A stretch of 64,000 bases of DNA from Pichia kudriavzevii (taxonomy: Eukaryota; Ascomycota; Pichiomycetes; Pichiales; Pichiaceae). The position numbers and the translations under genes are program-made. The stretch lies in NCBI RefSeq assembly GCF_003054445.1, contig NC_042510.1:1225139-1289138 (forward strand). Direction: 5' to 3'. Below the pieces are notes generated by a model. The model saw only the letters and a list, made by a program, of their open reading frames with translations. It made no database searches and was not told where the DNA came from. Position 1 is the stretch's first letter. Every line of letters begins with the position of its first letter. Positions 37,424 to 46,915 of this stretch are shown here, piece by piece.

Positions 37424-38398
37424 TTAATCGAGCTCAACATTTCTTTCGATGATTTCATTTATCAACCCGATAGGATATGCTGGGCCATAACCATGGCATA
37501 CCTCTTTCCCCCTCAAATCTTTCATAATATTAGCCATATCCAAGTTCAACGACGGATTGAGCTTTGAGAATTCAACTAGATAGTCCCAAACAGCACTTAT
37601 TGTTAGTACTTTCTCATCATTCACACTGTAGGACTGTCCCAATTTTTCGGACTCCGTATTAGATCTATTGTTTGTTCCATGTTTACTCCAATCAATAGTA
37701 TTGTCAATGAAATCACGTTTGTTGGTGCTTGGAAAGGTGTAGCTGATCACTTTATCAATAGCATCAATGTTGTTACCGATGGTGCTTGGGCTCCAATTAA
37801 TGTTTTTAGTTCCATCTTCATTTTTGAAAACTATTCGGTCATGCCTATATTCACTATTGCTGCTTGTGTTAGAGCTATCAACAGCCTTTTGTTTCTGCAA
37901 TATCTGGTTTTCAATATCAAGTATCTTGTTCTTTTGCTTCAATTCTGCCAACTGTCTTTCTAGTTTCTCTCGTTCCATTTCAGCTTGTTTCAGCTTGTTT
38001 GACAGCTCCTTCAATTTACTCTCCTTCCTCTCCCTAAACGCACGCTGTGCTGCTCGATTTTGCGCTTTACGTCGTTGATATAGTTCAACTTCTGATAAAC
38101 CTGTAGGCGTCGACACTTTATCCGAACTTTTCGATATTTTAGATTCGGTTCTAAAGGTGGGACTGTGTGCACTCTCCATTTTGGAGCCAGCAGACCCTTG
38201 CATTGGGCAGTTTTTAGTCTGTGCAGGAAACATATCCATCCCTTGATAGACCGAATCCATAAGCATGGTATTCTCAAAAGACGTTGGAGAATTCACTTGA
38301 TCAGTCACAGAATTTATGCCAACATATTGGTCTCCATTCACCACCAACTCCGACACATCGTTTGCATTGTGAGGGTATCCATAGTCTCTTTGCTCCAT
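37424..38398 (-). CDS. AP-1-like bZIP transcription factor (YAP family)
   Basis: A 324-residue nuclear transcription factor. The fungal AP-1 basic region is clear (RRKAQNRAAQRAFRERKESKLKEL near residue 120), followed by a leucine-zipper helix rich in Lys/Glu (KLERQLAELKQKNKILDIENQIL). The C-terminal block VWDYLVEFSKLNPSLNLDMANIMKDLRGKEVCHGYGPAYP recalls a conserved tail of the Yap3/CAP4-type group. There is one Cys in that tail and no double cysteine-rich domain of the Yap1 oxidative-stress kind. The start is set at the first ATG (38398). It could respond to metal or stress, but only family membership is supported. It is divergent from MED4 (226 bases). Confidence 0.85.
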   Translation of the reverse strand: MEQRDYGYPHNANDVSELVVNGDQYVGINSVTDQVNSPTSFENTMLMDSVYQGMDMFPAQTKNCPMQGSAGSKMESAHSPTFRTESKISKSSDKVSTPTGLSEVELYQRRKAQNRAAQRAFRERKESKLKELSNKLKQAEMEREKLERQLAELKQKNKILDIENQILQKQKAVDSSNTSSNSEYRHDRIVFKNEDGTKNINWSPSTIGNNIDAIDKVISYTFPSTNKRDFIDNTIDWSKHGTNNRSNTESEKLGQSYSVNDEKVLTISAVWDYLVEFSKLNPSLNLDMANIMKDLRGKEVCHGYGPAYPIGLINEIIERNVELD

Positions 38399-38624
38399 AA
38401 TTTCTATATTGAGCGTGTTGCTTTCCTCAAACAAGCTGGTATGAAGCTACAAATCAGTCAAAATGTGTCGTTGTCAATTAACGTAAATTTGTGTTTCTCG
38501 ACTTTTCCACCCTCCCATGTTTTTCAGCTAACATATTTTTCTAATTTGGTTTTCATAATCATCCAGTCACTCAAACACCAAACGGAAGTCACAGTGGGAA
38601 ACTTGCTGGAAACACACGTGCACA

Positions 38625-39326
38625 ATGTCAGATCCGTTGTCACTTTTTGAAAAAGACATGTCTGCATTAGTTCAGTCATTGCAGAGGTTCGAGCCTGATC
38701 CTTCTATTGCGTCGTCGATTGTACATGACTCTGATTTAATAGCTGATGACATAAAACAGCTCAAATCTATTACCGAATCATACAGGAACTTTGATACATC
38801 AGAAAGAGAGTATGATATGAAACTGACACATGGTTTGAAAGATGCTCTTAATATCCTTGTCGAGTGTAAGCGAGAATTGGACCAACTACCTAAATCCCCG
38901 ACTACTAGCGGTGGAGACGCCACATCAACTATATCAGAGGATGATCAAGACACAAAGGAAATCTTGTCATATGCACTCAAACTTGCTAAGTTCTCCAAGA
39001 TTCCAAGAACCTTTGATGGATTCTTGCTCCCGAACAATTTTATTTGGCCGGGCGATGATAACATGCGTCGGGGAAACTTGGCGTTGGCTTCTTTAATGCC
39101 AGAGAAGATAATCCAACTTGAGAACTTTGGTCCTGGTTATGTTTCACCAAAAGCAGAGGCAATTGAAGCAAAGGCAGATGCTGGTGATGACCAAAGAATG
39201 GATGTTGATAACGATTCAGAAGACGACTTTATTCCTGAAAGATCAAGTTTCAATGAGGGCCACACCAAGCCTGATTCTACTTCGATAATGGCCGGCTTAG
39301 ATCTTCTGGATTCTGATGACGAATAG
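38625..39326 (+). CDS. MED4: Mediator middle-module subunit Med4
   Basis: A 233-residue nuclear protein. Med4 with Med9 forms part of the Mediator middle module. An N-terminal helical, coiled-coil half (about residues 25-100) is followed by the family signature ILSYALKLAKFSKIPRTFDGF and NFIWPGDDNMRRGNLALASL. The C terminus is acidic and disordered. Length is shorter than in S. cerevisiae (284). It converges on ALE1 with 65 bases between stops. Confidence 0.85.
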   Translation: MSDPLSLFEKDMSALVQSLQRFEPDPSIASSIVHDSDLIADDIKQLKSITESYRNFDTSEREYDMKLTHGLKDALNILVECKRELDQLPKSPTTSGGDATSTISEDDQDTKEILSYALKLAKFSKIPRTFDGFLLPNNFIWPGDDNMRRGNLALASLMPEKIIQLENFGPGYVSPKAEAIEAKADAGDDQRMDVDNDSEDDFIPERSSFNEGHTKPDSTSIMAGLDLLDSDDE

Positions 39327-39391
39327 TTTGTGTTAGATAAAAAACTTAGGCAGACTATAAAATCATTTAATACAAGGAGAAGACGCATTCG

Positions 39392-41269
39392 TCAATTTGG
39401 CTGGAGTTTTTTCACAAAATCAGAAAGATCATGTTCAAAGTTTGTAATGGCATTCTTAAACTGCGCCATTTCTTCGTCAGTTATTTCTCCTGGCTGCTTA
39501 CCTTTCATAGATTGCGCAGTCCATTCCTCAAACTCCTTCGAAAGCTTATTAAAGTCGTTTTCGATTGCACTAAATTCGATAACATTATCCTTTAGTTCTT
39601 CTTGGTTATCGAACTCTGGTAGCTCCGCTGTAGGTTGCTTATTGTTGGCATTCTTCAATACCTCTAATAAGTCTGTCGTAGAATCAAATTGGTCTTTCAA
39701 TGTTGCCAATTTGATCGAAATTGGAACTTCAGGCTTCTCTTCGATCTCCTCAATCTGTTTATCAGGCAAATGATATTTCTGGAGAAATTTAGAGAGGGAT
39801 TTGCCAAATGGTCCATTGAATGCAAACAAAGTTGTTGCGCATCCAACATGAACCCAAAAGTAGTTTTCTCTCCATACTAAAAGAGACTTTTTCAATTCCA
39901 GGATGCAGAACGGTTGAACAGCGTAACCAAAAGCTAGTTGTGTTACTACCCAACAGACCAAGTCGTAGAGTTTTTTGTGAGGTGAAACATTGCTGCCATT
40001 TTTGCTAATAAAAATCGGTCTGAAGTTCCTTCTGTAAATCTTACCAACACTTTGTAAGAATGCACCCAAAATAAACGTTAGGTAATAGCCAGGCATTGTT
40101 CCGTGCCAGAATGCAGACGTGGCGAATGTTATCAACGTTGGGATGATACCGGCTTTTAGTTTGCCTGTTTTCGGATCTCTTGTGCATGTTCTCAGATAGA
40201 TAAAATTCTTCAACCATTTATTCGTATTCATGTTCCACGCTTCAAGACAGTCATGGACGTTTTGGCCGGTTTCAAATCTGATAGGATCGATATTCTGAAC
40301 TCTATTCCAGTACATCTTATCTTTATTCGAGTCGTAGCCGTTATATCCCAAACCTACCACAATACAAGCGCCTTCACTTATCAGCCAAACTGCATAGTAT
40401 TTCAGTCTTTCTGTAAGCCCAAGTAACCAAATAAACAATAGTTTGTAAATAAAGGGTTTCACGCTGAACTCTTCAGATAAAGAGTAATCGATTGTGATTA
40501 GAGGAGTTAGCCAAACAAAAAGACCCACCCAGAAAAAGCCAGCCAAGACCTTCTTCAATGCCACTCTGCCACTTTTAGGAATTTTCCTCTTCCGTCTACG
40601 TCCTGGCTTCTTGGATTCCGGAACATCGTCAAACAAATCAGTCAAAATAAATTTCTGGTAATCAGCGTAATCAAAAGAGGGGCCAGTCAACAATGACGCA
40701 TAAAAGAAAACATATCCCAAGTACGACAATAGTCTTGGGTGATCAACTATGATTCTACTCTTCTGGTAAACGTTCAAATGCTTGTCGAATTTCTCCTTAT
40801 CCTTTTTATACAGTTGCCCATCCCAGTATGACCAGGCAAAGGAACTTAGTTTCATCACCAACACCATCTGTGCGCCGGTAAAATCAACCTCATCTGGGTC
40901 GGCCTCAACAGCAGACAACTGCGCCCTGATATGGTTGAGACATAGTAACAGCATCAAGACAATCAAATTGACCCATGGCATGAATCTTGATTTGTAGTAC
41001 CTAGTCAAAAAATAAGTGAACAATGCATTGCCCAAAAGAACAAAGAACCCTTCAAAGTTTTCGATAATGAAAAAAATATACACCGAGCTTGCAATGATGA
41101 TGTAAAAGTTCTTCAACCTGTATCTAGTATCTGGTAATCTCTTGAAAATGGCACTTATTGGGAACGACAAGAACAGACATAGCAATGTTTTCACCGAGGT
41201 CGCATCAAGTCCGGAGGAGTCGCAGATACTGTGAACCAACGTCCTAAAGGGATTGTAGTACGCAACCAT
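39392..41269 (-). CDS. ALE1: Lysophospholipid acyltransferase (MBOAT)
   Basis: A 625-residue multipass ER enzyme that re-acylates lysophospholipids in the Lands cycle. The start at 41269 gives MVAYYNPF. Membrane segments begin near residue 20. The MBOAT core has WNMNTNKWLKNFIYLRTC (with the conserved Asn) and TFATSAFWHGTMPGYYLTF, in which His389 is the presumed catalytic residue. The cytosolic C-terminal tail of about 110 residues is Glu/Lys-rich helix. Length is close to S. cerevisiae Ale1 (619). Confidence 0.95.
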   Translation of the reverse strand: MVAYYNPFRTLVHSICDSSGLDATSVKTLLCLFLSFPISAIFKRLPDTRYRLKNFYIIIASSVYIFFIIENFEGFFVLLGNALFTYFLTRYYKSRFMPWVNLIVLMLLLCLNHIRAQLSAVEADPDEVDFTGAQMVLVMKLSSFAWSYWDGQLYKKDKEKFDKHLNVYQKSRIIVDHPRLLSYLGYVFFYASLLTGPSFDYADYQKFILTDLFDDVPESKKPGRRRKRKIPKSGRVALKKVLAGFFWVGLFVWLTPLITIDYSLSEEFSVKPFIYKLLFIWLLGLTERLKYYAVWLISEGACIVVGLGYNGYDSNKDKMYWNRVQNIDPIRFETGQNVHDCLEAWNMNTNKWLKNFIYLRTCTRDPKTGKLKAGIIPTLITFATSAFWHGTMPGYYLTFILGAFLQSVGKIYRRNFRPIFISKNGSNVSPHKKLYDLVCWVVTQLAFGYAVQPFCILELKKSLLVWRENYFWVHVGCATTLFAFNGPFGKSLSKFLQKYHLPDKQIEEIEEKPEVPISIKLATLKDQFDSTTDLLEVLKNANNKQPTAELPEFDNQEELKDNVIEFSAIENDFNKLSKEFEEWTAQSMKGKQPGEITDEEMAQFKNAITNFEHDLSDFVKKLQPN

Positions 41270-41514
41270 GGTTAGGCGGAACTTCAAGCGTGCAATTAAT
41301 TGCCAGTTGGTGTATACTGTACTTCACTTGCTAAACTTTGAGTTGATCTCAGATATTGTAGTTTTAATTTTTTTTTTTTGTTTGTTTTTGGTGGAGAACT
41401 TGGGCGGACCGAGCACGGGGGGGTTTCACATAAACAATGTCGTAGTCGTCAAACACTGGTAGGAAACAAGTGGAAACATGAAGGAATAGGGGGTCAACCT
41501 TCTTTCTGTTGCTG

Positions 41515-42117
41515 ATGTTTGCAAGGCGTCCTACCCTCCTGTACCCTAAGCAGGCACCATGTCTTTCGAGAAAGGTGTTCAATCTCTCCAAGGCCATCAA
41601 ATCGTTAGAATCGAAAGGCTCATCTTCCAGTGCACAAACATACACAATCATAAAGAAGTTTAATCATCCGCAGCCATTAATCTATGAACTGGTGTCACGG
41701 GTAGATTTGTACCATGAGTTCATTCCGTACTGTACGTCCTCCTTTATCACAGAACGGAGTCCAATAACGAACGAACCTACTATTGCGGGGTTGAGAGTAG
41801 GATTCCAGGCATTTGATGAAGAGTTCTCGTGTGATTTACAATGTGAAAGGCCCAAACTAGTTATTGCAAAGTCAATCACTCACTCTCTGTTCCAGTTTCT
41901 AGAAACGGAGTGGGAAATCAAGGCTGTAGATAAGAACCAAAGCGTTGCCACGCTTAACCTCAAGTACGAATTCAAAAGCCAACTGTACAATAAGGTGAGT
42001 TCACTTTTTGCCAAAAAAGTAGCCAGTCTGATGACCAAGGCTTTTGAGAAACGTGCATTCGAAGTATCAAGAGATGTTAATGAAATGGATAAATACACAA
42101 CATTTATAGAGAAATAA
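41515..42117 (+). CDS. COQ10: Coenzyme Q-binding protein Coq10
   Basis: A 200-residue mitochondrial START-fold protein that binds ubiquinone and supports its use in respiration and its synthesis. The ATG at 41515 gives a presequence-like start (MFARRPTLLYPKQAPCLSRK). Family marks are PQPLIYELVSRVDLYHEFIPYC, a central AGLRVGFQAFDEEFSC, and the C-terminal LYNKVSSLFAKKVASLMTKAFEKRA helix. Length matches S. cerevisiae Coq10 (207). It is divergent from ALE1. Confidence 0.94.
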   Translation: MFARRPTLLYPKQAPCLSRKVFNLSKAIKSLESKGSSSSAQTYTIIKKFNHPQPLIYELVSRVDLYHEFIPYCTSSFITERSPITNEPTIAGLRVGFQAFDEEFSCDLQCERPKLVIAKSITHSLFQFLETEWEIKAVDKNQSVATLNLKYEFKSQLYNKVSSLFAKKVASLMTKAFEKRAFEVSRDVNEMDKYTTFIEK

Positions 42118-42173
42118 TAGAAGTAGTTGGTATATTCTAACTTTTTTTTACTTTTTTTTTTCAGGGTAACCTC

Positions 42174-43607
42174 TTAACTTTCAAACAAACTAACTGCCAC
42201 TTGGTCTAACCTTCTGGCAGATTCCTCCAGAATATCATGGGTGTCAACAAAGGAAATTGCATTTCTTGTAAAGTTAGACCTGGAAGAAGAGAAATCACGG
42301 TCAACGCACATATTGTGGCCCAAAACCGTCAGACAACCGATTTCGGCAGCTTTCACATAAAATTGTTCCATGAGCTCGATATGGTTGGACCCATTGAAGC
42401 TTTTGTGCTTCTCGACGTTGACAATAAAGGCAACAAACATGCCGCAACTTGGATCAATGACGTCAATGTAACCTTTCTCTGAAGACTCTGAATGTTGGAG
42501 AGCGTCAACAAAGATATTCTTTCTCCTAAAGTATTCATTTCTGACTTGGATGATCCAACGGATCCAGCCTTCAATACCGCCTAATTCGTGAATGGTATTG
42601 TTCACGTACAGCTGTGACAACCCATTGGCAAGTTTGGCTGAGGTTTCTGCACTTCTTGTCAGCGGTGTCAAGAAGTTTCTGTTGAACACCATAAACCCCA
42701 AACGCAGACCCGGCGAAAACACTTTTGAGTATGTCTCTACCCTGAGAACTCTGCCATCGGTGTCTAACGTAGTGTACGAAGGGTGCAAGGAATTGACGAA
42801 GTCATCGTTGGTTGGATTGTAATTGATACTTGAGTCTTCGTTTCTGTTGAAGTTCATATAACCATATGGCTCGTCCTCAATGATGAGAAAGTTATGTTCC
42901 TGTGCCAATGAGTATATCTGCTTCTTGTGTTTTAAAGATTGGGCCAATCCTAAAGGATTATGGCCGTTGGGGATGGTGTAGAGAAGCTTTGGTTTTGGGA
43001 GTCCAGGTCTTTCTGTTTCCCAGTTCTCCAAGAGATGTTTCAATTCTTCGTAGTAGTCGAAGCTATGTTGCTCCTTGACCTTTGGCATTGGCACGGGGAC
43101 AGCTATACCGCCCTTGTCCTTCAATGACCCCAAAACTGGTGTGAAGGTAAACTCCTCAAACAGTACAACCTCGCCGGGGTTGATAAAGATGTCAAAACAC
43201 CTTGCAATACCATCTGCAGCACCTGTCGTAATAACAACGTCCCAGTCGTTTCTTCTGGGTTTGATCACCCTCTTCACAAACTGTCTGATCTGGTCCAACA
43301 ATGGCGCCAGACCCGCATTGTCAGAGTATTGCAAAGCCGTCTTGATGTCGAGTTTACCCTTGTCAGAGGAGCTCGTCACACACTCGAACGCAGTTTCACC
43401 ATGAGGTTGAAATGGCACGTCTCTGAGGTTGACGTTTGTGCTTGTGATTGGGAAGAAGCCATTGTTTGGCAGACCCCCAACCAAAAAAATGGGGTTTGGA
43501 TGTGGCTTGTCGACATCTGGAACATTCAGCCAGAAATACGAAGGGTTCCTCTCCTTCACCCTCTCGGCAAGAAAGCTCATATGTGGGAAAGTCTCGTCGG
43601 CACTCAT
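42174..43607 (-). CDS. Aromatic amino acid aminotransferase, ARO8/ARO9 type, copy A
   Basis: A 477-residue PLP enzyme that would exchange the amino group between Phe, Tyr or Trp and a 2-oxo acid. The start is the ATG at 43607; upstream in-frame codons lead into low-complexity promoter sequence. Marks are GGLPNNGFFP, ITTGAADGIARCFD, NGHNPLGLAQ, EDEPYGYMNF and the PLP lysine Lys295 in ETYSKVFSPGLRLGF, followed by the Arg-containing GIEGWIRWIIQVRNEYFRRKN. Length fits Aro8 (500) and Aro9 (513). It is one of two adjacent same-strand paralogues, alignable without gaps over the first 300 residues. Which yeast paralogue each matches is not decided. Confidence 0.92.
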   Translation of the reverse strand: MSADETFPHMSFLAERVKERNPSYFWLNVPDVDKPHPNPIFLVGGLPNNGFFPITSTNVNLRDVPFQPHGETAFECVTSSSDKGKLDIKTALQYSDNAGLAPLLDQIRQFVKRVIKPRRNDWDVVITTGAADGIARCFDIFINPGEVVLFEEFTFTPVLGSLKDKGGIAVPVPMPKVKEQHSFDYYEELKHLLENWETERPGLPKPKLLYTIPNGHNPLGLAQSLKHKKQIYSLAQEHNFLIIEDEPYGYMNFNRNEDSSINYNPTNDDFVNSLHPSYTTLDTDGRVLRVETYSKVFSPGLRLGFMVFNRNFLTPLTRSAETSAKLANGLSQLYVNNTIHELGGIEGWIRWIIQVRNEYFRRKNIFVDALQHSESSEKGYIDVIDPSCGMFVAFIVNVEKHKSFNGSNHIELMEQFYVKAAEIGCLTVLGHNMCVDRDFSSSRSNFTRNAISFVDTHDILEESARRLDQVAVSLFES

Positions 43608-43822
43608 TCCAAGGTTCTCTCCTGGAGGTATAGTGAAGATAACAACACGGTATATGGCAACAGCCTTTCTCCAAGGAAACAGAGTCGTGTAGTGTCCACA
43701 CCTCTCTATTTGGAACATACAGTCAAACAGACCCTCAAAACTGCACGGCGCTAAGAGAAGGATAAAAATGGGGAAAAACAAAAAAAAGTAGCCGAGCCGC
43801 CAATTTTGTGTTGTGCATGAAC

Positions 43823-43882
43823 CAGGACAAAGTACAAAGGACAAAGGACAAAAGACAAAGGACAAAGGACAAAGGACAAAGG
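43823..43882. repeat. GGACAAA short tandem repeat
   Basis: About eight copies of the 7-base unit GGACAAA, some with one substitution (GTACAAA, AGACAAA). It sits between the two aminotransferase copies, just upstream of copy A's promoter. Confidence 0.85.
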
Positions 43883-43960
43883 ACTAAGAAGACTATTAAA
43901 GGTGGGACAAGGGAGAGTGTATTTAGAGGAGTATGTACTTCTTATACAGCAACGGCTCGT

Positions 43961-45391
43961 CTATTGGAAGAGGGCAAGGGTGGCGGTGTTCAGTCTGGAT
44001 GCAGCCTCCTCAAAGACTTGTGGAGAGTCCACGTAGGAGATGGCGTTACGAATAAAGGTAGCTCTTGGAGCGGAATACCCTTCATCTACACTCATGTTGT
44101 GTCCCAAGACCGCCAAATAACCGGCTTCGGCTGCCTTGATGTAGAACTGTTCGAGTATTTGCTTGTGATTGGATCCGTTGAACTCTCTGTGTTTCTCCAC
44201 GTTGATGTAAATGGAGACAAACATTCCACAATCGGGATCAATGACATCAAGATACCCCCTCTTGGCTGCTTCAGTGGCTTGGACAGACTTGACAAACGCA
44301 TTCTTTCTTCTCAAGTACTCGTTTCTCACTTGGATGATCCAATGGATCCATCCCTCAATACCACCCAACTGATGGATCGTATTGTTTACAAACAACTGTG
44401 AATATCCACTTGGGGCCTTGATGGTCACTTCTCCACTCAGGAGGAACTGTTTGACAAAACTCTTGTTGATCACTACAAACCCTAGACGTAAACCGGGAGA
44501 GAAGATCTTAGAGAATGTCTCATTGCGAACAACTCTACCGTCAGTATCGAAGGAAATATACGAGGGAGTCAATGCATCGATGAACTCGTCGTTGCTCAAA
44601 TCATACTTGGTGCTCTCGTCGTCGACTTTGTCAAAAGTCAAGTATCCGTATGGTTCGTCCTCCAAAATCAAAAAGTTGTGTTCTTGTGCCAGTTTGTAGA
44701 TTTTTTTCTTGGTTTCAACAGTTTGTGATAGTCCTAGAGGATTATGACCCGTGGGAATGGTGTAGAGAATCTTAGGTTTTGGTAAACCAGGCTTCTCCGT
44801 CTCCCAGTTCTCCAAGAGATGCTTCAACTCTTCGTAGTAGTCGATATTATGGCTCCCCCGAACTCCCTTTAATGGAATTGGTACGGCAATCCCGCCCTTG
44901 TCGGCCAGCGGACGTAGCATGGGGGTGAACGTAAACTCCTCAAATAAAACAACATCTCCCGGATTGACAAAGATATCAAAACATCTTGCAATACCATTTA
45001 GGGCGCCCGCCGTAGCTAGAATCTCCCAATCTTGTCCATAGGGTTTGATTACACGTCTGGCAAACTCCTTGATTTGCCCTAGTAAAGGATCGATACCTTG
45101 CAAATTTGAATACTGAAAGGCTGTTTTGATGTCCACCTTGTCTGGATCGTTTGAAACAACGGCGGTCTCAACCACTGTCTTTTGATGTGCCTCAAAGGGC
45201 CGGTCTCTCAACTCGATCCGAGCAGCAGTTACGGGGAAGAACCCATGGTTGGGCAAGCCGCCAATCAACTCAATTGGTTCTGGATGTGGGTTCCCAACGG
45301 AAGGTACATTGATTGCAAAGTATCCGTGTCTTCTGATTTTGGTTCGATCTGCAAGAAATGCTGATAACGGACAAGGGTCAGAGGCTGTCAT
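43961..45391 (-). CDS. Aromatic amino acid aminotransferase, ARO8/ARO9 type, copy B
   Basis: A 476-residue PLP aminotransferase, tandem paralogue of copy A. The ATG at 45391 is the first in the frame. Motifs are collinear with copy A: GGLPNHGFFP, TAGALNGIARCFD, TGHNPLGLSQ, EDEPYGYLTF and Lys295 in ETFSKIFSPGLRLGF. Differences cluster in the N-terminal 90 residues and around residues 255-285, which can shape substrate choice. It shares a 480-base divergent promoter with the 2-hydroxyacid dehydrogenase. That suggests joint use, the aminotransferase giving an aryl-pyruvate the dehydrogenase could reduce; this is inference. Confidence 0.92.
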   Translation of the reverse strand: MTASDPCPLSAFLADRTKIRRHGYFAINVPSVGNPHPEPIELIGGLPNHGFFPVTAARIELRDRPFEAHQKTVVETAVVSNDPDKVDIKTAFQYSNLQGIDPLLGQIKEFARRVIKPYGQDWEILATAGALNGIARCFDIFVNPGDVVLFEEFTFTPMLRPLADKGGIAVPIPLKGVRGSHNIDYYEELKHLLENWETEKPGLPKPKILYTIPTGHNPLGLSQTVETKKKIYKLAQEHNFLILEDEPYGYLTFDKVDDESTKYDLSNDEFIDALTPSYISFDTDGRVVRNETFSKIFSPGLRLGFVVINKSFVKQFLLSGEVTIKAPSGYSQLFVNNTIHQLGGIEGWIHWIIQVRNEYLRRKNAFVKSVQATEAAKRGYLDVIDPDCGMFVSIYINVEKHREFNGSNHKQILEQFYIKAAEAGYLAVLGHNMSVDEGYSAPRATFIRNAISYVDSPQVFEEAASRLNTATLALFQ

Positions 45392-45871
45392 GGTCTTTTC
45401 GTACGACTCTGTCACTCTGCTAGGCCTTTGTACAAACACTGTAAATAAAAAGAGATCAGTGCACGTCTCGTTGATTCTTTATAGAAGGAGAATAATGGGG
45501 GTAGGGCAAGAAGTTCATCCTGGAAAACTGTGGAGTCACCGTGGCATTTATACAACCACACCATTACTATTATTGTTACTATAATGTTTACTTCACATGG
45601 CGTATAGCCAATGGTATCTGGACACAGCCAACCCCAAACCAGCCATACATTACCATAAATACGTCCCTGTAGTGGCTTTCCATTAGATGTTTGTATTCCA
45701 TTAGTAAGCAGCCAATCAACCTTACCGAAACAACCAAAGTTTATCGTTTATTGATAAGAGAGATGTTCTTCTCAACACGGAGATAAGAGTGCCGCTCTCT
45801 GTCCTTTTGGGATCTGTTTTGCATGAAAGTAAAGCTAAGGATTAACTTGAGTTGGTAGAAGACAGGAAGCT
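45392..45871. promoter_or_regulatory. Divergent promoter with two GATAAG boxes
   Basis: A 480-base region between aminotransferase copy B and the 2-hydroxyacid dehydrogenase. GATAAG occurs at 45753-45758 and 45782-45787, about 30 bases apart. GATAAG is the core bound by fungal GATA factors (Gln3, Gat1) in nitrogen control. Chance occurrence is possible, since the motif is only six bases. Confidence 0.4.
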
Positions 45872-46915
45872 ATGTCATTCTGGGATACGGGGAAGCCCTT
45901 CAAAGTGTTGAAGCTAAGTCCAGTCTTTCATAGTGAGCCCGCCTGGAAGAAGTTTGAGGAGGAAAACGAAAATGTCACTATAGTGGAAACCGAAGCATCG
46001 ACTCCACAAGAGTTTGTTTTGGAGCTGGAGAGTGGCAAGTACAAGGACCTGAACTTCATCTCGCATACTTGGAAATCGGATATAGTCACTGGTCCGTTCA
46101 ACAGAGGGCTGTTAGAGCTGATCAAGAAGCATACCCAGGTGAAGGGGATTGCGCATTCGGCTGCAGGATACGATAGAATCGATGCGGTTGCCTGTGGAGA
46201 GCTGGGGATCCAACTATCCAATGTTTCGGATGCAGTTGCGCCAGCTACTGCAGATACGAACGTCTTCTTGATCTTGAGTACAACAAGGAATTTCCAGCTT
46301 GCACACGATAGTCTAATGAAAGGCCAATGGAAGAATGGAATGAATATTGGAATGTCCATCCAACATGCAACCATTGGTATTTTGGGCATGGGTAACATTG
46401 GTAGGGCTATCAGAGACAGGTTGCTTGGATTTGGTGTTAAAAAGATACTTTACTACAACAGAAGCAGGTTACCATCGGAGCTTGAAAAGGACTCCGAATA
46501 TTGTTCCACGATTGAAGAACTGGTTTCGAAGAGTGATGTCATTTCAATAAGTCTCCCACTCAATGAGAATACATACCATTTGATCAATGCCGATTTGATC
46601 GGCCATATGAAGAATGGCGTGGTCATTGTCAACACCGGAAGAGGAGCAGTTGTGGATGAAGCCTCCATCAAGGAAGGTATAAAAAGTGGCAAAATCAGAA
46701 GCTACGGGTCGGATGTTTTCGAAAATGAACCCAATGTAGACCAAGAGTTGGTCAATATGTCCCAGGTTGTTTCACTGCCTCATTTTGGTGGTTCAACGCT
46801 GGAAACCCACATAGATATGGAGAATGATGTGGTCAGAAATGTCGAGTCTTTCTATAAAACCGGTCTGGTTAAAAACCTCGTTCCAGATCACAAGGGCCTC
46901 TTTCAGCATCTGTAA
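45872..46915 (+). CDS. D-isomer-specific 2-hydroxyacid dehydrogenase
   Basis: A 347-residue NAD(P)-dependent reductase of 2-oxo acids. The Rossmann motif is GMGNIG (172-177). The catalytic trio is Arg257 (NTGRGAVVDE), Glu286 (DVFENEP) and His304 (PHFGG). Close relatives include yeast glyoxylate reductase Gor1 and fungal phenylpyruvate reductases. It is divergent from aromatic aminotransferase copy B, so an aryl-pyruvate such as phenylpyruvate or indolepyruvate is a reasonable substrate guess. Length matches Gor1 (350). No presequence is evident. Confidence 0.9.
   Translation: MSFWDTGKPFKVLKLSPVFHSEPAWKKFEEENENVTIVETEASTPQEFVLELESGKYKDLNFISHTWKSDIVTGPFNRGLLELIKKHTQVKGIAHSAAGYDRIDAVACGELGIQLSNVSDAVAPATADTNVFLILSTTRNFQLAHDSLMKGQWKNGMNIGMSIQHATIGILGMGNIGRAIRDRLLGFGVKKILYYNRSRLPSELEKDSEYCSTIEELVSKSDVISISLPLNENTYHLINADLIGHMKNGVVIVNTGRGAVVDEASIKEGIKSGKIRSYGSDVFENEPNVDQELVNMSQVVSLPHFGGSTLETHIDMENDVVRNVESFYKTGLVKNLVPDHKGLFQHL

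Noticed and set aside
43607-43865. N-terminal extension of aminotransferase copy A
   Set aside because: The upstream in-frame codons run into the GGACAAA repeat and read as low-complexity; the family start is at 43607.
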